A DNA stretch of 64,000 nucleotides, from positions 318,147,925-318,211,924 of the forward strand of contig CM041776.1 of the NCBI GenBank assembly GCA_023374045.1, written 5' to 3'. The stretch comes from Limonium bicolor (Eukaryota; Streptophyta; Magnoliopsida; Caryophyllales; Plumbaginaceae). Below, piece by piece: positions 1-11,227 of this stretch; within the stretch, counting starts at the first letter, position 1; the number at the start of each line of letters is the position of its first letter. The position numbers were made by a program, and so were the translations under genes. The notes below the pieces were generated by a model that did not search any database, was not told the origin of the DNA, and saw only the letters and a list, made by a program, of their open reading frames with translations.

Positions 1-351
1 CCGCTGCGGTACCGGTACCGCCCAATACCAGGCGGTTGTAGCTTGTCCGCCTCCCAAACCGCCTCATACCAGGCGGTTGCAATATGTGTTGACCTATTTT
101 CCTTCCAACTTTGACTGGCTCTAGTTTCTTCGTTTGGACTCCGTTTTCTGAGCCGTTTGCGCCTACGCGTTCGTCTCTTCGTCTACTTCACTCCCGGCTT
201 GGTTTTCCTCATGTTAAACCAATAATTTTGTGAGATAAACAATAAAACATAAACTAGAGGAAAATCAACCGAAGTGGAGAAATGAGCAAGAAAAGTGCTA
301 ATATTATACATGAAATACACCTAATAAATATGCTCATTTGGACACTTATCA
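1..351 (-). repeat. 3' LTR of the Athila-like element, partial
   Basis: Bases 1-351 repeat 6056-6406 with a few small indels. The right edge ends in ...TTATCA, which is TGATAA on the element strand, and lies directly beside the polypurine tract. Only the U3 end is in the window; two of the four palindromes found in the 5' LTR are present here, at about 17-37 and 57-78. Confidence 0.9.
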
Positions 352-364
352 CACCCCCACACTT
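352..364 (-). other. Polypurine tract
   Basis: On the minus strand the sequence is AAGTGTGGGGGTG immediately followed by the LTR start TGATAAGTG. This is the plus-strand primer tract of Ty3/gypsy elements and fixes the LTR boundary at 351/352. Confidence 0.85.
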
Positions 365-1764
365 ATCTTTTTGCTTGTCCTCAAGCAAAATCACATACCC
401 AAGTAAGTAGGGAATGCTCAATACTAACAAATATTATTATGAAGGGTAGGGAAAAAAGTCAATAGTACATGATCTTAAACTTTTTAGAGGAGTGTGATCC
501 ATCACCTACTGGTGGCATAGGTGTACTCAGGGCAAAAATAAAAATTAGAGTTTCGGGGTATGATCCGGAGTACTTCAATGCTTCTTGTTTTGGGTGACTT
601 TGAGAACTTTTACCATGGCCAACTTCTCTCAAGAATGGGCATTTGAGGAGAAAACAAAAGGAGAAATAGAATTATGCATTTGTTTCACTTTTGCATAAGA
701 GAGAGAAGATAATATGTGGGCATTAAGCCTTCGTTGTTAAGAACACTCAACTCTCTTGTTGGTTACCAATGGTGTCTCGCAAGTCCCTTATATATTTTTG
801 TATATATTTTTTTGACAGAGAAGCACCCCTTAGCAATCCCTAAGAAAGAAGACAGAAAGAACCCCTGAGCAATAAAAATCCATTCATTTCAGATCATTTG
901 GTCACACCGCATAAAAATGCTCCTCAAAAGTAATCAAAATTTTAAAATTTTGTACATTTTTGTACATTAATACCATTTATCCCACAATTCATAACAATAT
1001 TTATTCTTAAAGAGAACAACCTACACATAAAGGGTTCACGATATTAAATATGGACAAACGCAAGATAAGCAGAGAGATTAAGCATTTTAGCATAAGATGT
1101 CACCGAAAAGGGCACACTCCCCCACACTTAAATTGAACAATGTCCTCATTGTTCACCAGAAAAACAAGGGAAAGTTTTAGAAGGCCTTTTCGGTAATTAG
1201 ATAAAATATAGAGAACACGAAGCTTACGAATATTCATTTAAGCATATAAATTCTCCTCTGCATATTTTATTTAAATAAAGCAAGGTTAAAGAAACTGGTA
1301 CCCCTGATATTATTTTGCTTGCGTTATAAGAGGTCCCCCACACTTGAGCTTCAGCCTCAAGTAGCGTAGCTTGGTTGCGGTGTAGTCATGAAATTGCACC
1401 TGCAAAGACACTAGAAGCAAATACAAACGGGGTTAAGAGTTTAGCAAAAACAAAATTAAAGGGAACCTGAAAATTAAAACAGCATAAAAGCATATAAACG
1501 ATAGTTCGTCCGGGTTGCCTCCCGGAAAGCTGCCCTTCTTTAACGTCTTTAGCTAGACGCTTTGTCATTAGATCGATCCTGGGGGGTGGTTATGAGGGGT
1601 AGATCCAAAGCATGACTCGATGGTGTTTTTGAGAGTCCACCGGGATGCATGTTTTCTTTTCTTATCCCACTCTTCGTCCGGGATTGGTGGTGGTAACTCT
1701 GTAATAGACATGCCATCTGGAAGGGTGATAAACAGAAGTGGGGATGATGATGATTGAGTATCCC
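365..1764 (-). other. Non-coding 3' internal region of the Athila-like element
   Basis: These 1.4 kb lie between the protease relic and the polypurine tract, where an intact relative would have reverse transcriptase, integrase and an env-like region. I see no convincing ORF. Around 1500-1560 the minus strand has GACGTTAAAGAAGGGC followed by GGGAGGCAACCCGG, a pattern I recall from the 3' non-coding part of this element group. The coding part of pol seems to have been deleted between about 1765 and 1560. Confidence 0.55.
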
Positions 1765-2265
1765 TTATGAACTTGAGATCTTTGGATTTGCTATCTGGAG
1801 ATCTTCCTGAGCAAACTCCAGCTTTTCGTTATAAGCTTGAAGGGTGATTTTCCCCTGGGCTACCCAAATATGCACATCGGCTGTGGCAAGGAATGGTCGT
1901 CCAAGGATGAGAGGTGTAGTGGAGTTCTCTTCGATGTCTAGAATGACAAAATCGCATGGGAAGTATAAGTGCTCCACTTTAATGATAACATCCTCCACCA
2001 CTCCGCTTGGGTATGTTACCGAACCATCTGCCAGTTGCAGGGTCATCTTAGTCTTTTTCATCTCTCCAATTCCCAGCTTTTTGAAAGTGGAGAGGGGCAT
2101 CAAATTAATGGAGGCACCCAGATCGCATAAGGAGTATGGAAATGAGGTGCTACCAATTGTGACTGGAATAGTGAAGCTGCCCGGATCATTGCATTTTGAT
2201 GGTAGTGGTTTTTGTAGAGTAGCTGAGCAAGCTACATTGAGAGGTACCGTACCGACTTCGGCCAA
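1765..2265 (-). pseudogene. Retropepsin-like aspartic protease domain (Ty3/gypsy pol remnant)
   Basis: The 166-residue minus-strand frame contains the retropepsin active-site motif CDLGASINLMP near residues 47-57 and the downstream flap and hydrophobic motif LILGRPFLATA near residues 119-129. The family processes the Gag-Pol polyprotein in the virus-like particle. The frame starts inside a longer reading path that continues upstream into the gag linker by frameshift, and it ends at a stop where the RT domain would be expected to begin. The active-site Asp is present, but the gene is disconnected from gag by frame changes and has no polymerase downstream, so I call it a pseudogene. Confidence 0.8.
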
Positions 2266-2368
2266 TTTAGTTTGTTGGATATGAGGTGTTTGAGGAATTT
2301 GGCATAATTTGGCATTTTGGCAATGAGGTCTACAAACTGTATGTTGACGTTTAGTTGCTTCAGCATTG

Positions 2369-3053
2369 CTAGAAACTTACCATATTCATTATCCAATTTC
2401 TGCTTCTGGAGTCGGCGAGGAAATGGTATAGGCGGTTCTTGTGAAGGAGGTTCTGAAGCTGGTGGAATAGTGAGGACGCTTGGAGATGTCTTTTTGCTGG
2501 GGACTCAGCTTTTTCTTCACTATCCTCTTTGGATTCTTCTGATTGTTGCGGGATGTGAATCTCGTCGGTTTTCTTACCGCTTCTCAAGGTTATCGCCTTA
2601 ACTCTCTTCTTCTTCTTCAAAGTCGAGCTTTTCATTTTCATAACCAGCCACCAAGTGCTCAAGGTAGGTATTCTCAGATTGAATACGATTTTTATAGGCT
2701 TTGGCGGTGCTTTCAAGTTCAGCTACATTCCTTTTGGAAGTTTCGATTGCTACAACCCACTCTTGGAGGGAAGGGTGTAGTTCTGGAATCGTAACTGTTT
2801 TAGCCACCTCCGTCTTTTCTTCATCGTGCTCCTTCACATAGATGCACTTGGCTTGCTCTCTTGGATTTGGTTCATTTTGGCTGGGGAGAGCCCCTGGCGG
2901 TCTTCGAGCAAGATGTTCTGCAAGTTGATTGAATTTTCCTTCGATTTTCTGGTTGAAGGCTTCTTGCGCAGAAAGCTGGTTCTGAGTTATGGACATGAAT
3001 CCCTTCATCATCTCTTTGAGTTCTGCATTTGGATCAGAAGAGGATGAAGATGG

Positions 3054-3085
<32 letters not shown>

Positions 3086-4325
3086 GGAAACCTGGAGGGG
3101 CACCTTGTGCTCTGTAACCCATATTAGAGTTTGGTTGGGGTCGGTTCCCCTGATAGGTGTTGGAATTGTTGTTCTGCCCTCCTTGGTTCTGATCATTATT
3201 TTTCCATGAGAAATTCGGGTGATTTCTCCATGGGTAGTTGTTGTTGAGTTATTGTTGTAGGAATTACCGGGGCGGTTTCCTATGAATTGTATTCCTCGTA
3301 CTGGCCTTTGCCTTCGCACTGATGGGTTTCGTGAGGACCAGCGCATATGACACATCCTTCTGTTGGTGGAACTGACGATGAACTTGTAGGTGGGGAAGCT
3401 ATTGTCTTTACGATTTCGTTTTGTGACGTTGTTAGCTTTTCCACCATCTTTGCAAGGGACGAGATCTGAGCTGATAAATGATCTGTAGGCTCAACATGGA
3501 GTAGGCCTGCTGCTCGTGGCGTTCTTCCTTTGGATCTCGTCCACTGTCTGTATTGCTCGTCATGGTTTCGAGAAGTCCATTCCTTCTTTAGGAGATTTCA
3601 TCATGAAACTTCCTCCTGCAGAGGAATTGACGAGTAGTCGGTTCCCATCATCCAGACCGTTGAAGAATGACAGGCAGAGGGATTGATCGTCAAGACCATG
3701 GTGGGAACATTTCATTAGCATATCTTGAATCTATCCCATGCGTCGTACAACGTTTCTCCCGGCTCTGACAGAAAGTGTTGATCTCACCGATCAATTGCCT
3801 CGTTCTACTGGTTGGGTAGTATTTGGCAAGGAATTTTTGGGCCATTTGAAGCCATGTGGTTATTGATCGGGAGGGAAGGCTTCGGTACCACCGGTTTGCT
3901 GAATCCGATAATGAGTGAGGAAAAGTTGGAGTCGAATTCTTTCTTTGACATTGCCGGTTTGACTAAAGGAATTGCAGAAGTCTAGGAAGAGACTCAGATG
4001 ATTTGGGGCTTCATCTGGGTTCGCTCCACTAAACTTGCCTAGATCCCGGACGGCGGTGATGTAGTGGGTTTTGAAAACCCATCGTCCGGCTTCTTCTGGT
4101 GTTAGTTCGAGGAGAACTATAGCTGATGCTCTTCCTTCGGTGTTAGGTTGGTGGATAATCAGATAGGGCACGGTGTTCTGGTTGAATTGCATGGTCCATT
4201 TCATTTATAACTTCGTTATTGGCCATGGCTTGGTTTCTCAGGTTTCTCTGCGCTTGAAATAAAGTACGCTCGGGTTCGGGGCTCGGACTGATAGGTGGAG
4301 AGCCTCGGGTTCGAGTGTTTGGCAT
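2369..4325 (-). pseudogene. Athila-like gag, frameshifted
   Basis: Gag starts at 4325 (MPNTRTRGSPP), about 550 nt downstream of the primer-binding site. It continues through several frames: 4143-4325, 3860-4204 (the KFSGANPDEAP capsid-type segment), an unassigned stretch near 3690-3850 with residues like KFLAKYYP, 3008-3355, 2598-3122 and 2369-2716. A zinc knuckle CVICAGPHETHQC (CX2CX3HX4C) is readable at about 3310-3350, followed by a glutamine-rich tract from a GTT microsatellite and the linker KAITLRSGKK that precedes protease in this group. The protein would form the particle and bind RNA. At least four frame breaks mean no full-length Gag is made. Confidence 0.78.
3053..3086 (-). repeat. 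(GTT)n microsatellite, poly-Gln codons in gag
   Basis: An uninterrupted run of about 11 GTT units on the plus strand reads as CAA (Gln) codons in the gag frame. Confidence 0.9.
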
Positions 4326-4454
4326 GCACAGAAGATAACTTGTGGTTTGTCAGAAGCTGCAAAATTAGTTAGTAAATAAAATAAGAAAGACAGAAATATT
4401 GGTTAGGCTGATAAACGTTAGGAGTTAGTGTACTGGAAATTATAAGTTAGTAGT

Positions 4455-4800
4455 TAGAGACAATGGAAAGAAATGACAGAAAATTGAAATGACAATGGAA
4501 AGAAATGTTAAGGACAATGGAAATTAAATGTTAAGGACAATGGAAAGAAATAACAATGGAAAGAAATGACAATGGAACGAAATGACAGGAAATTTAAAGT
4601 TAGTAGTTAGAGAAATGGAAAGAAAGGACAATGGAACGAAATGAAACGAAAACAATGGAACGAAATGACAATGGAACAAAATGACAATAATATTAAGATG
4701 TTAGGAGTTAGATGTCCAGAGTCCAAAGTCAAATGTCCAAGTCAGGTCAGAAGTCCGATGTCCAAGTCAGATTATAAGTCCGATGTCCAAGGTTAGATTA
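4455..4800 (-). repeat. Tandem repeats in the element leader
   Basis: Between the primer-binding site and gag, the plus strand repeats a unit close to GACAATGGAAAGAAAT about ten times (4455-4690). It then has two to three copies of a unit like AAGTCCGATGTCCAAGTCAG (4715-4795). They lie in the untranslated leader, where packaging signals of retroelement RNAs are usually found. Any such role here is inference. Confidence 0.75.
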
Positions 4801-4876
4801 TTAACAAGATAATATTGACAGATTATAATAAAACAGGTGAACTACCGGAAACTAGGGAAATTGATGGAATCAATCT

Positions 4877-4893
4877 CCCCGGCAACGGCGCCA
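4877..4893 (-). other. Primer-binding site, tRNA-Asp type
   Basis: The plus strand reads CCCCGGCAACGGCGCCA, which is the 3' end of plant tRNA-Asp plus CCA as I know it. On the element strand this is TGGCGCCGTTGCCGGGG, three bases after the LTR end. The match is uninterrupted over 17 bases. Confidence 0.88.
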
Positions 4894-5750
4894 ATTTGCA
4901 GAATGTTATTTCTGAGTGGTTTAGAACAGGTGTAATTTACATAAAGAAAGAAATTAAAAACTCAAATTAAACGTCGGGCTGCAAACAATTCCCGGTCGTA
5001 GTAGTATAACGAGTGTCGTATCCACAGGGAGATTGTTCAATTTACCCTAGTCTTGGTAGTTACTTAAAAAACTGTAAAAAGGGGTTTAGCCGGAGGCAAG
5101 CTGATTTGTTGTTAAATTAATACAGATAATAAAAAACAGTTAAAAGGTGAATTAAGTGATGTGGATGGAAAAATGTATCCTAGGATAGCGGGGGAATTTT
5201 CCTAAATTACTTAAACATATTTAAAACCTTGTCTCAATTATTTATTGCCTATTAGAGTTAATAATTGTCAGTTACGAACTCTTAATAAAAGCCTTAATAT
5301 TTTCCTGCTCAGTCCGGAGTGTAAATACTAAGATTAATTCCTTTGTGGTACCTAGACTATCTCAAAATCATATGTTGATAGTTACCAAATAAATGCAGTC
5401 GTTTGTCGCGCAAAGCATTTAGCAATATTAGTTGAAAGGAATTAAAACAAGTTAAATGAGAGAAACAGGTGATAAATATTAATTACGTAATATTAGAAAT
5501 CAAACCCCCATCCTAGGATACAGAAGAAAATTACTCAGACATTAACGGAGTTAAGAAGATTACACAGATAGATTTTGACATTAATTCAGAGGAAGAAACT
5601 GGTCTTTCTCCTCTCACTGCTGCTCTTCTATTTTTTGTTACTGCGTGAGTGTGGAATGATGGTGATACGGGAGGAAATATAAGTGGAAGCGAATGGTTTC
5701 TTCAGACTCCAGTCGTGCGTGGTGGTTTTTTTTGCAGTATTGGTGCTGGG

Positions 5751-5760
5751 TTTATATAGA
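5751..5760 (-). promoter_or_regulatory. TATA box of the LTR
   Basis: TCTATATAAA on the minus strand inside the LTR suits a U3 promoter, with transcription starting about 30 nt further down the minus strand. Confidence 0.6.
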
Positions 5761-5948
5761 GAATTAGCAGAGGCAGATCCGTACGTGATTGAGCATTGAT
5801 TGCTTCATTTATTGCAGGGGACAGAGATCAACGCGTGATGGGGTAGATGGATAAGTTACAGAGACAGTGGGCGAGTTGGGCGAGTTGCAGAGTCGGCGCG
5901 CGAAGAAGAAAACTGTTTCGGGCGCGATTTACTCTTGTCCGCCTGTGG

Positions 5949-6132
5949 AACCGCCCTATATGAGGCGGTTGTGTGTTGTCCGCTTGATGACGCCTGTGGA
6001 ACCGCCCTATATGAGGCGGTTGTGTCTATGTTTCTTGCGCGCGCGAGTTCTTACTCACGTCCGCCTGGGTACCGCCCAATACCAGGCGGTTGTAGCTTGT
6101 CCGCCTCCCAAACCGCCTCATACCAGGCGGTT
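5949..6132. repeat. Array of four GC-rich palindromes in U3
   Basis: Four copies of AACCGCC-N6to8-GGCGGTT occur at 5949-5970, 6000-6021, 6071-6091 and 6111-6132, each near a GTCCGCCTG-like or CGCCTGTGG-like segment. They sit about 190-380 bp upstream of the TATA box on the element strand. Each could form a short hairpin or be a site for a dimeric protein. Confidence 0.9.
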
Positions 6133-6406
6133 GCAATATGTGTTGACCTATTTTCCTTCCAACTTTGACTGGCTCTAGTTTCTTCGTTTGGACTCCGTTT
6201 TCTGAGCCGTTTGCGCTACGCGTTCGTCTTCGTCTACTTCACTCCCGGCTGGTTTGGTTTTCCTCATGTTAAACCAATAATTTTGTGAGATAAACCATTA
6301 AAAACATAAACTAGAGGAAAATCACCGAAGTGGAGAAATGAGCAAGAAAGTGCAATATTATACATTGAAATAACACCTAATAAATATGCTCATTGGACAC
6401 TTATCA

Positions 6407-6998
6407 CCTACTATCTCTACATTTCATTTCAAATTATCAAAAAACTTTCTATCTCTCTAGAAGGAATCCCTTGACTTCTCTCTAGAATCCGAAGCGGAAG
6501 CGGGTGTGGAAGTGGGAGCGAGAGTCAAAGTTAGAGAAACTGCAGCTCGGAATCTACTTTTTCAGGTACTTTTTCTTACCAATTTATAGTTTTAACTAGA
6601 TTTAGACTCAGAAAAAAGTCATTTAAAAAATGAGATGACAGAACCCTGTGGAAAAAGGGCGTCGACGATGGGTACAAAGAGTGGGCAACTACGGGCGGGT
6701 GTCGACGGCAGGCAAGAAGGGCTGTCGTCGATGCCAAAAAGAAGGGCGGGCATTGACACGCGATGAACCGGTTTAAACCGGTTTTGACCCAAATTTGACC
6801 AGTTTTGATTATTTTGAATAAGTTTTGGCCTGTTTAATTGATTTTAAAGAACTACATTGAACTTAATTGGACCAGTATTGACTAACTTTGATCGGTTTTG
6901 ACTAACTTCGAACACATTAAACCAAACTGTAATTATAACGTTTTTAACTAACCTCATAGTTTTTAATTAATTACTTTTGAATTTATTGGTAGCAATAG
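6407..6998. other. No gene seen; flank of a decayed transposon-like gene
   Basis: Low-complexity flank with several GTCGACG or CGTCGATG words at 6660-6740 and repeated GACCAGTTTTGA-like words at 6780-6900. Similar GTCGAC-rich sequence in the opposite sense occurs at 7795-7900, which hints at subterminal repeats of an old DNA transposon. I could not define terminal inverted repeats. Confidence 0.35.
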
Positions 6999-7548
6999 AT
7001 GACAGGTAATGCGGGTAAGGGGAAAGGATTCATGGGTAGATCCTTTAGCTCAGCTGGCCAAGGCAAGCATCCATCGTCGGCCCCCACAGTAGGAGATAAG
7101 AGGCGTGTGTAGTACGCCAACACCTCAATTAGGAGACGTCTAGTTGAGGAGCTTCGGTTAGCAGCTTAACAGGAGCAGGCTAGATAGAGGCAGCTCGAGC
7201 AGTAACAACACTACTCTCACAGCCAGGTTACTAATTTGGTAATCAACAGTGGGGACTATGGTGGTGAGGTCCACCATGAGGGAAATCATGGCCCCCTGTA
7301 GGATCGGGAGGCATTTCTCCTAGGTCGGCTATCTTGTACAACTGGGATGAATCAGATGCGGGAGATTCCTCAGATTCAAAGAGACAGGGCGGATCTAGCC
7401 TAGGTGATGCGTAGGAGGACCAGCATGAAGAGCAGTCAGAGGAGAGGATCCTACTGATTGGTTGCTTGATGGAACTTCTATGCCTGAGGGTCCTCGTGAT
7501 ACCACCTTGATCCCTAGTTTCGAAGGTCACATCACGTTGGATGTATGA
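6999..7548 (+). pseudogene. Decayed gene resembling a plant mobile domain (PMD) protein
   Basis: A plausible start at 6999 opens with MTGNAGKGKGFMGRSF and soon meets stop codons. Near the 3' end one frame reads GTSMPEGPRDTTLIPSFEGH followed by ITLDV and a stop. The PRDTTLIPSF.GH pattern resembles the N-terminal part of the plant mobile domain found in MAIN/MAIL proteins and in many transposon-encoded proteins of plants. Several stops occupy positions where a glutamine or tryptophan codon changed by a C-to-T or G-to-A transition would fit, as expected for methylated, decaying repeats. I infer a transposon-borne relic rather than a host MAIL gene. The assignment rests on a short match and is uncertain. 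Confidence 0.4.
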
Positions 7549-8869
7549 CAGGGTGTGTATGTTCTTGTTTTTACTTGTATTCTAATTTAAGTTTGCTTAG
7601 GAAATGTCATATAATTCTAATGTGCCATTAATTATAAATGTGAGCAGGAGAAGGGGGTGTTTAGCTTCAAATCTAAGGCTAAGATGCTGGATTTGTGGAC
7701 TCCATCCACTCCGAGACACAAGGAGTCACCCGATTCAAAACCTATCAAAACCGGTCGATTCAGCTGATGTCAACGCCAACAAGAAAAGGTGAGTGTCGAC
7801 GTCGGCCCTCTTCTGTGGCCGTCAACGCCCACCATCTGCCGCCCATGCCTCCTCACCGCCGTTGATGCCTGGTCTTCTTCACGGTCGTTAACGCCTGGTT
7901 CCTGGGCAAGAGTCTGTCTCGCTTTCGCACGTTTTTTACTCTATTTTTTTATTTTCTATCATATTTTAACCCAAGTTTAACTTAAAAGTATTTCAAAATA
8001 TTTTTTAAAAACCTCTGAATGTGCCCCTCATACGTCATCGTCGATGTTAATATCATCTAGATGTTCCTCAGATGGCCCTACAACGTCGTCTTCATTGTTT
8101 CCATCTCTTTTATTCCGATCTCTGGAAATTTTCTTCAAATCCTTTAAAACCATCTTCCTGTTTTCTCTTTCCTCTATATGATTTTTGAATGTTGAATATG
8201 ATCTCATAACCTATTGATCATCCTTATATAATCGTATTTGGGTATTGTTCGTAATATATCAAAAGTTTTGGGTAGATATTGTAATTTTCATAACCTTTGA
8301 AGGAAGGGCAAGAATGTTATTTTTTGACTACACGTATTAACCCTTTTTTAAAAAATACTCTATAGTGGTGGAATCTTCTTACTTTCTCTTTTATCGTTTC
8401 TTATTGAAGGAATGTACATAACTTAAATTTTATTGGTTGTATCAATGCATTCAATGACACTATCAATTTATAAATAAATATTTTAGGGGATGGTAAAATA
8501 TAAAGAAGATAGTTGGAGGAGAGAGAAAAAATGTGAAATGAAAGAGAATGATAAGAAACTTCCTTATTATGGATGAGTAATGGGTGAGGTTATTTACATA
8601 ATAAAAATATATATAATCTGATAACATGCCATGTGAAAAAAAGGTTAAAAAACTCATAAGAATATATAGGGCATGGTTTTAGGCTAATCTTACCACGACT
8701 GACTGAAAATGATGCAAGATCTTTTTTAGATATTAGGATTACTAAAACTGAAAAAACAATAGATCGTTTTCTATTCTGCATCTTCTTTAAATTCGTGCAG
8801 GACTGAAGGAATTAAACGAGAAAGCAAGTACTATATCATTCTCTTTGGGATCAGCGCGATGGAAAGGGC
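7549..8869. other. No gene seen; AT-rich flank
   Basis: A short stretch at 7650-7720 may continue the PMD-like relic (residues like FSFKSKAKMLDLWTP). The rest is AT-rich with no supported ORF. At 8821-8836 there is an extra copy of AAAGCAAGTACTATAT, the target sequence of LINE-A. Confidence 0.4.
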
Positions 8870-8884
8870 TAAAGCAAGTACTAT
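8870..8884. repeat. Target-site duplication of LINE-A, left copy
   Basis: TAAAGCAAGTACTAT here is repeated exactly at 14469-14483. Six further T residues follow, the complement of a short poly(A) tail. Confidence 0.85.
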
Positions 8885-9065
8885 TTTTTTGAAAGAGGAA
8901 TCATATATTAGGAAACGAGTTTAAGTACAACCTCCGGCATTGTGTCCGGAGTCCATGACGCCGACAATTGTGATTGTCGGGCATGGTTAGCTAAGACATG
9001 CGCTGATACATTATATGTGCGTGGAACATAAAACCATGCAACATCAGAGGCGAAGTCCAACTCCG

Positions 9066-10852
9066 CTAAAACGTTGTCCAAAATAGCCGTCGTAGTAGGC
9101 AGAAGAGTAGAGTGCCGGCCGGTTTGTAAATACTGAACAACCCCTTTGCAGTCTGAGAGAATACGAAAGCGGTAACGCCTTGCTGCCGTATAGCATACAA
9201 CGATCTTTGGATAGCCAATGCCTCAGCATCTGCAATGCTTAGATTTGTACAGTAGTGTACCCCCGCTGAAAAAACAACGGTCCGCTGTCGTCCCACCCAA
9301 GCCAACCCCACACGCTTATGTGAATCCAAACTGGCATCTGTAGAGAACTCCGGCCAATGAGGAAAGTCGGTACGATGACGCTGTAACGCATGAGAGGTTG
9401 TTTGGTCTGTAGACAAAGAGTGCTGAAGGTAACTCGCAGCTTGACTCCAGCCATGTTCAAAACAATGTACCAGACCATGAGACACTTGACACCTCGCATA
9501 CCAAAGCTGCCAGAGAAAACAAAGATACCGTGCCACCTCCACCTTAGGGTTGTCCATAATGAATTGAAAGAGCCAGATCTGCAACTCCAGATCCGTACCA
9601 ATATGAGGAGGAAGATGAAAGCCAAACAAATGCCACAGAGGATGCAACTAGGGCAGTGGTAGTAGAAGGTAGAACGCATGCAGCGTGTTTCGGTGGCGCA
9701 ACACAGCGCGCATGCAGTGGGCATGTCAACATGAATTCGATCCCTGATAACAGCCTTGCAAGGAATCTTAGAACTTATAAACTTCCATGCAAACAACTTG
9801 ATACGTGGTGGGATGTGTAACCCCCACAACTTCTTATAAACTTTGTGCTTGGACTCTGGGTTAGAGGAAGACGCCTGAGTCATGCTGTTAAGCTCCAGTG
9901 CCGCAGAATAAGCCGAAGAAACAGTATAAGCCCCCGATTTATGCAACCCCCAATACCAATAGTCCGAGCCAAGTGTCGATGATGATGGAGGCATAATTGG
10001 AGTTGCAAGAACATGTTGAATATCCGTATTATCACACCATTGGCCCACCAATTCAGTATTCCAACAGCGGGTTGAAGTGATCAAAGTAGCAACCGAAGCA
10101 TGCTGACGAACCAGTGGGGGGAAGAAAGCAAGGGAAAAGCTTACCTCCCGACTTTGTTTTAAGCCAACGATCTGTTAGTCTGGTGTTGGCCAGTAACAAT
10201 AGCCCTTCTACCCCCAAATTGCACTAAATTCCGGACACTAAGAAGTGCTCGCCAAATCGGACTTGAGGAGGTGGCAGGTTGCGCCAACATACAGGTAGTA
10301 TGTTGCAAATACTTTGCATGATAGAACCTGGAAAGAAGAGTCGCGGGCTCAGTGAGTATCCGCCACAATTGCTTTGCCAAAAGAGCCTGATTAAAGCTAC
10401 GCACTCCCGAAAGCCCATCCCCCCAACCCGAAAATCTTGACACATGGTTGACCATTTCGTCCAATGTATTGCCTGCGAATTCTTGGCCCCGCCCCACCAA
10501 AATTGAGATATCATCTGCTGAATCTTTTTGAGTAGAGTTCGAGGAAGCTGGATAATAGACATTGCGTATGAAGGAATAGCTTGGAGAACCAATTTTACCA
10601 ACAAAGTGCGCCCTGCTTGTGATACTTTCTTTGACCAGCTTTGGATACGCCTAGCTACTCTGTCTTTAATGTAACTAAACACGGAGCACTTGTTCTTACC
10701 AACAGTGCTGGGAAATCCGAGATATAGCCCCAAATCCATGGTGTGTCGTGCCTGCAGAGTAGCCGAAATGGACTCCTTCAAATGCCTATGTAATCCAAAA
10801 GAGAACATCACCGCAGACTTAGCAGCATTAACAAACTGGCCCGAGGCACACT
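9066..10852 (-). pseudogene. LINE-A ORF2, 3' half: RT thumb, zf-RVT and RNase H
   Basis: Reading down the minus strand, 10811-10224 holds the end of the RT domain (KDRVARRIQSW, LLVKLVLQAIPSYAMS, MISQFWWGGA). A frameshift then leads to 10500-10159 (SFNQALLAKQLWRILTEP), and 10084-9239 has the zinc-binding RT-associated domain (KLWGLHIPPRIKLFAWKF and a Cys pair CALC). The 9647-9066 frame has an RNase H-like domain (DASLD and later DAEALAIQ). In L1-type plant LINEs this part finishes the ORF2 polymerase. Frame breaks and its separation from the 5' half by inversion make it non-functional. Confidence 0.85.
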
Positions 10853-11227
10853 AGGTTTTCTCCCAAAGCACATCACCGCCAAGTCTTTTCAACTTCCGTC
10901 TTGCATGTCGACCTTAGTACTCATTACCATTCTCGGATGGAGCTGTCACCAGATTATGACCTTGGTAACACGTTTCCTCTTTTCCTAAGTACCAAGTGCC
11001 GATTAAATACATGCAAATCACCAGTAACTCTCCATCTTCTCCTGCATGATAGATTGTGTTCTCGTTTCAAACCCTACATATATCCGACTTTGGTCTTCGC
11101 TTACCTAACCCTATCCTTTTCACTTGTTACTCTATCTCTACCTTCCCATCTCTTAACATTCTATTTCCCCAAGCTTCTGGGCATTGAACCATTTCGCACT
11201 TCAAGTGTTCAATCATCCACGACTCTC

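Larger units (their letters stand above)
1..6406 (-). mobile_element. Athila-like Ty3/gypsy retrotransposon without RT or integrase
   Basis: The element reads on the minus strand: 5' LTR (4897-6406), primer-binding site, leader with tandem repeats, gag, aspartic protease, a long untranslated stretch, polypurine tract, and the start of the 3' LTR, which leaves the window at base 1. The two LTR copies are clearly homologous but differ by small indels, so insertion is not recent. The tRNA-Asp primer site, an approximately 1.5-kb LTR, the gag zinc knuckle of CX2CX3HX4C type and the protease motif DLGAS are typical of plant Athila-group Ty3/gypsy elements. The internal part is only about 4.5 kb, and no reverse transcriptase, RNase H or integrase motif is visible. 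This is therefore a non-autonomous deletion derivative or a gag-protease-only family. The insertion duplication cannot be checked because the left end is outside the window. Confidence 0.88.
4897..6406 (-). repeat. 5' LTR of the Athila-like element
   Basis: A 1510-bp LTR begins TG at 4897 and ends CA at 6406 on the plus strand. Its right 351 bases are repeated at the left edge of the window. The minus strand has a TATA box at 5751-5760, so U3 lies to the right of it. U3 contains four GC-rich palindromes. It also has the segment CTCCGTTTTCTGAGCCGTTT (near 6199-6218), followed by GCG, that recurs in modified form in two other LTR-derived sequences in this window. The flanking 6407-6411 (CCTAC) would be one insertion-duplication copy, with its partner outside the window. 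Confidence 0.9.

Noticed and set aside
3008..3355. Poly-Asn/Thr protein
   Set aside because: It is the alternative frame of the GTT microsatellite inside gag; only parts of it carry gag similarity.
7021..7140. Serine/glycine-rich frame as a functional short gene
   Set aside because: It ends after 37 codons and the sequence continues in the same style past several stops, so it is a decayed gene.
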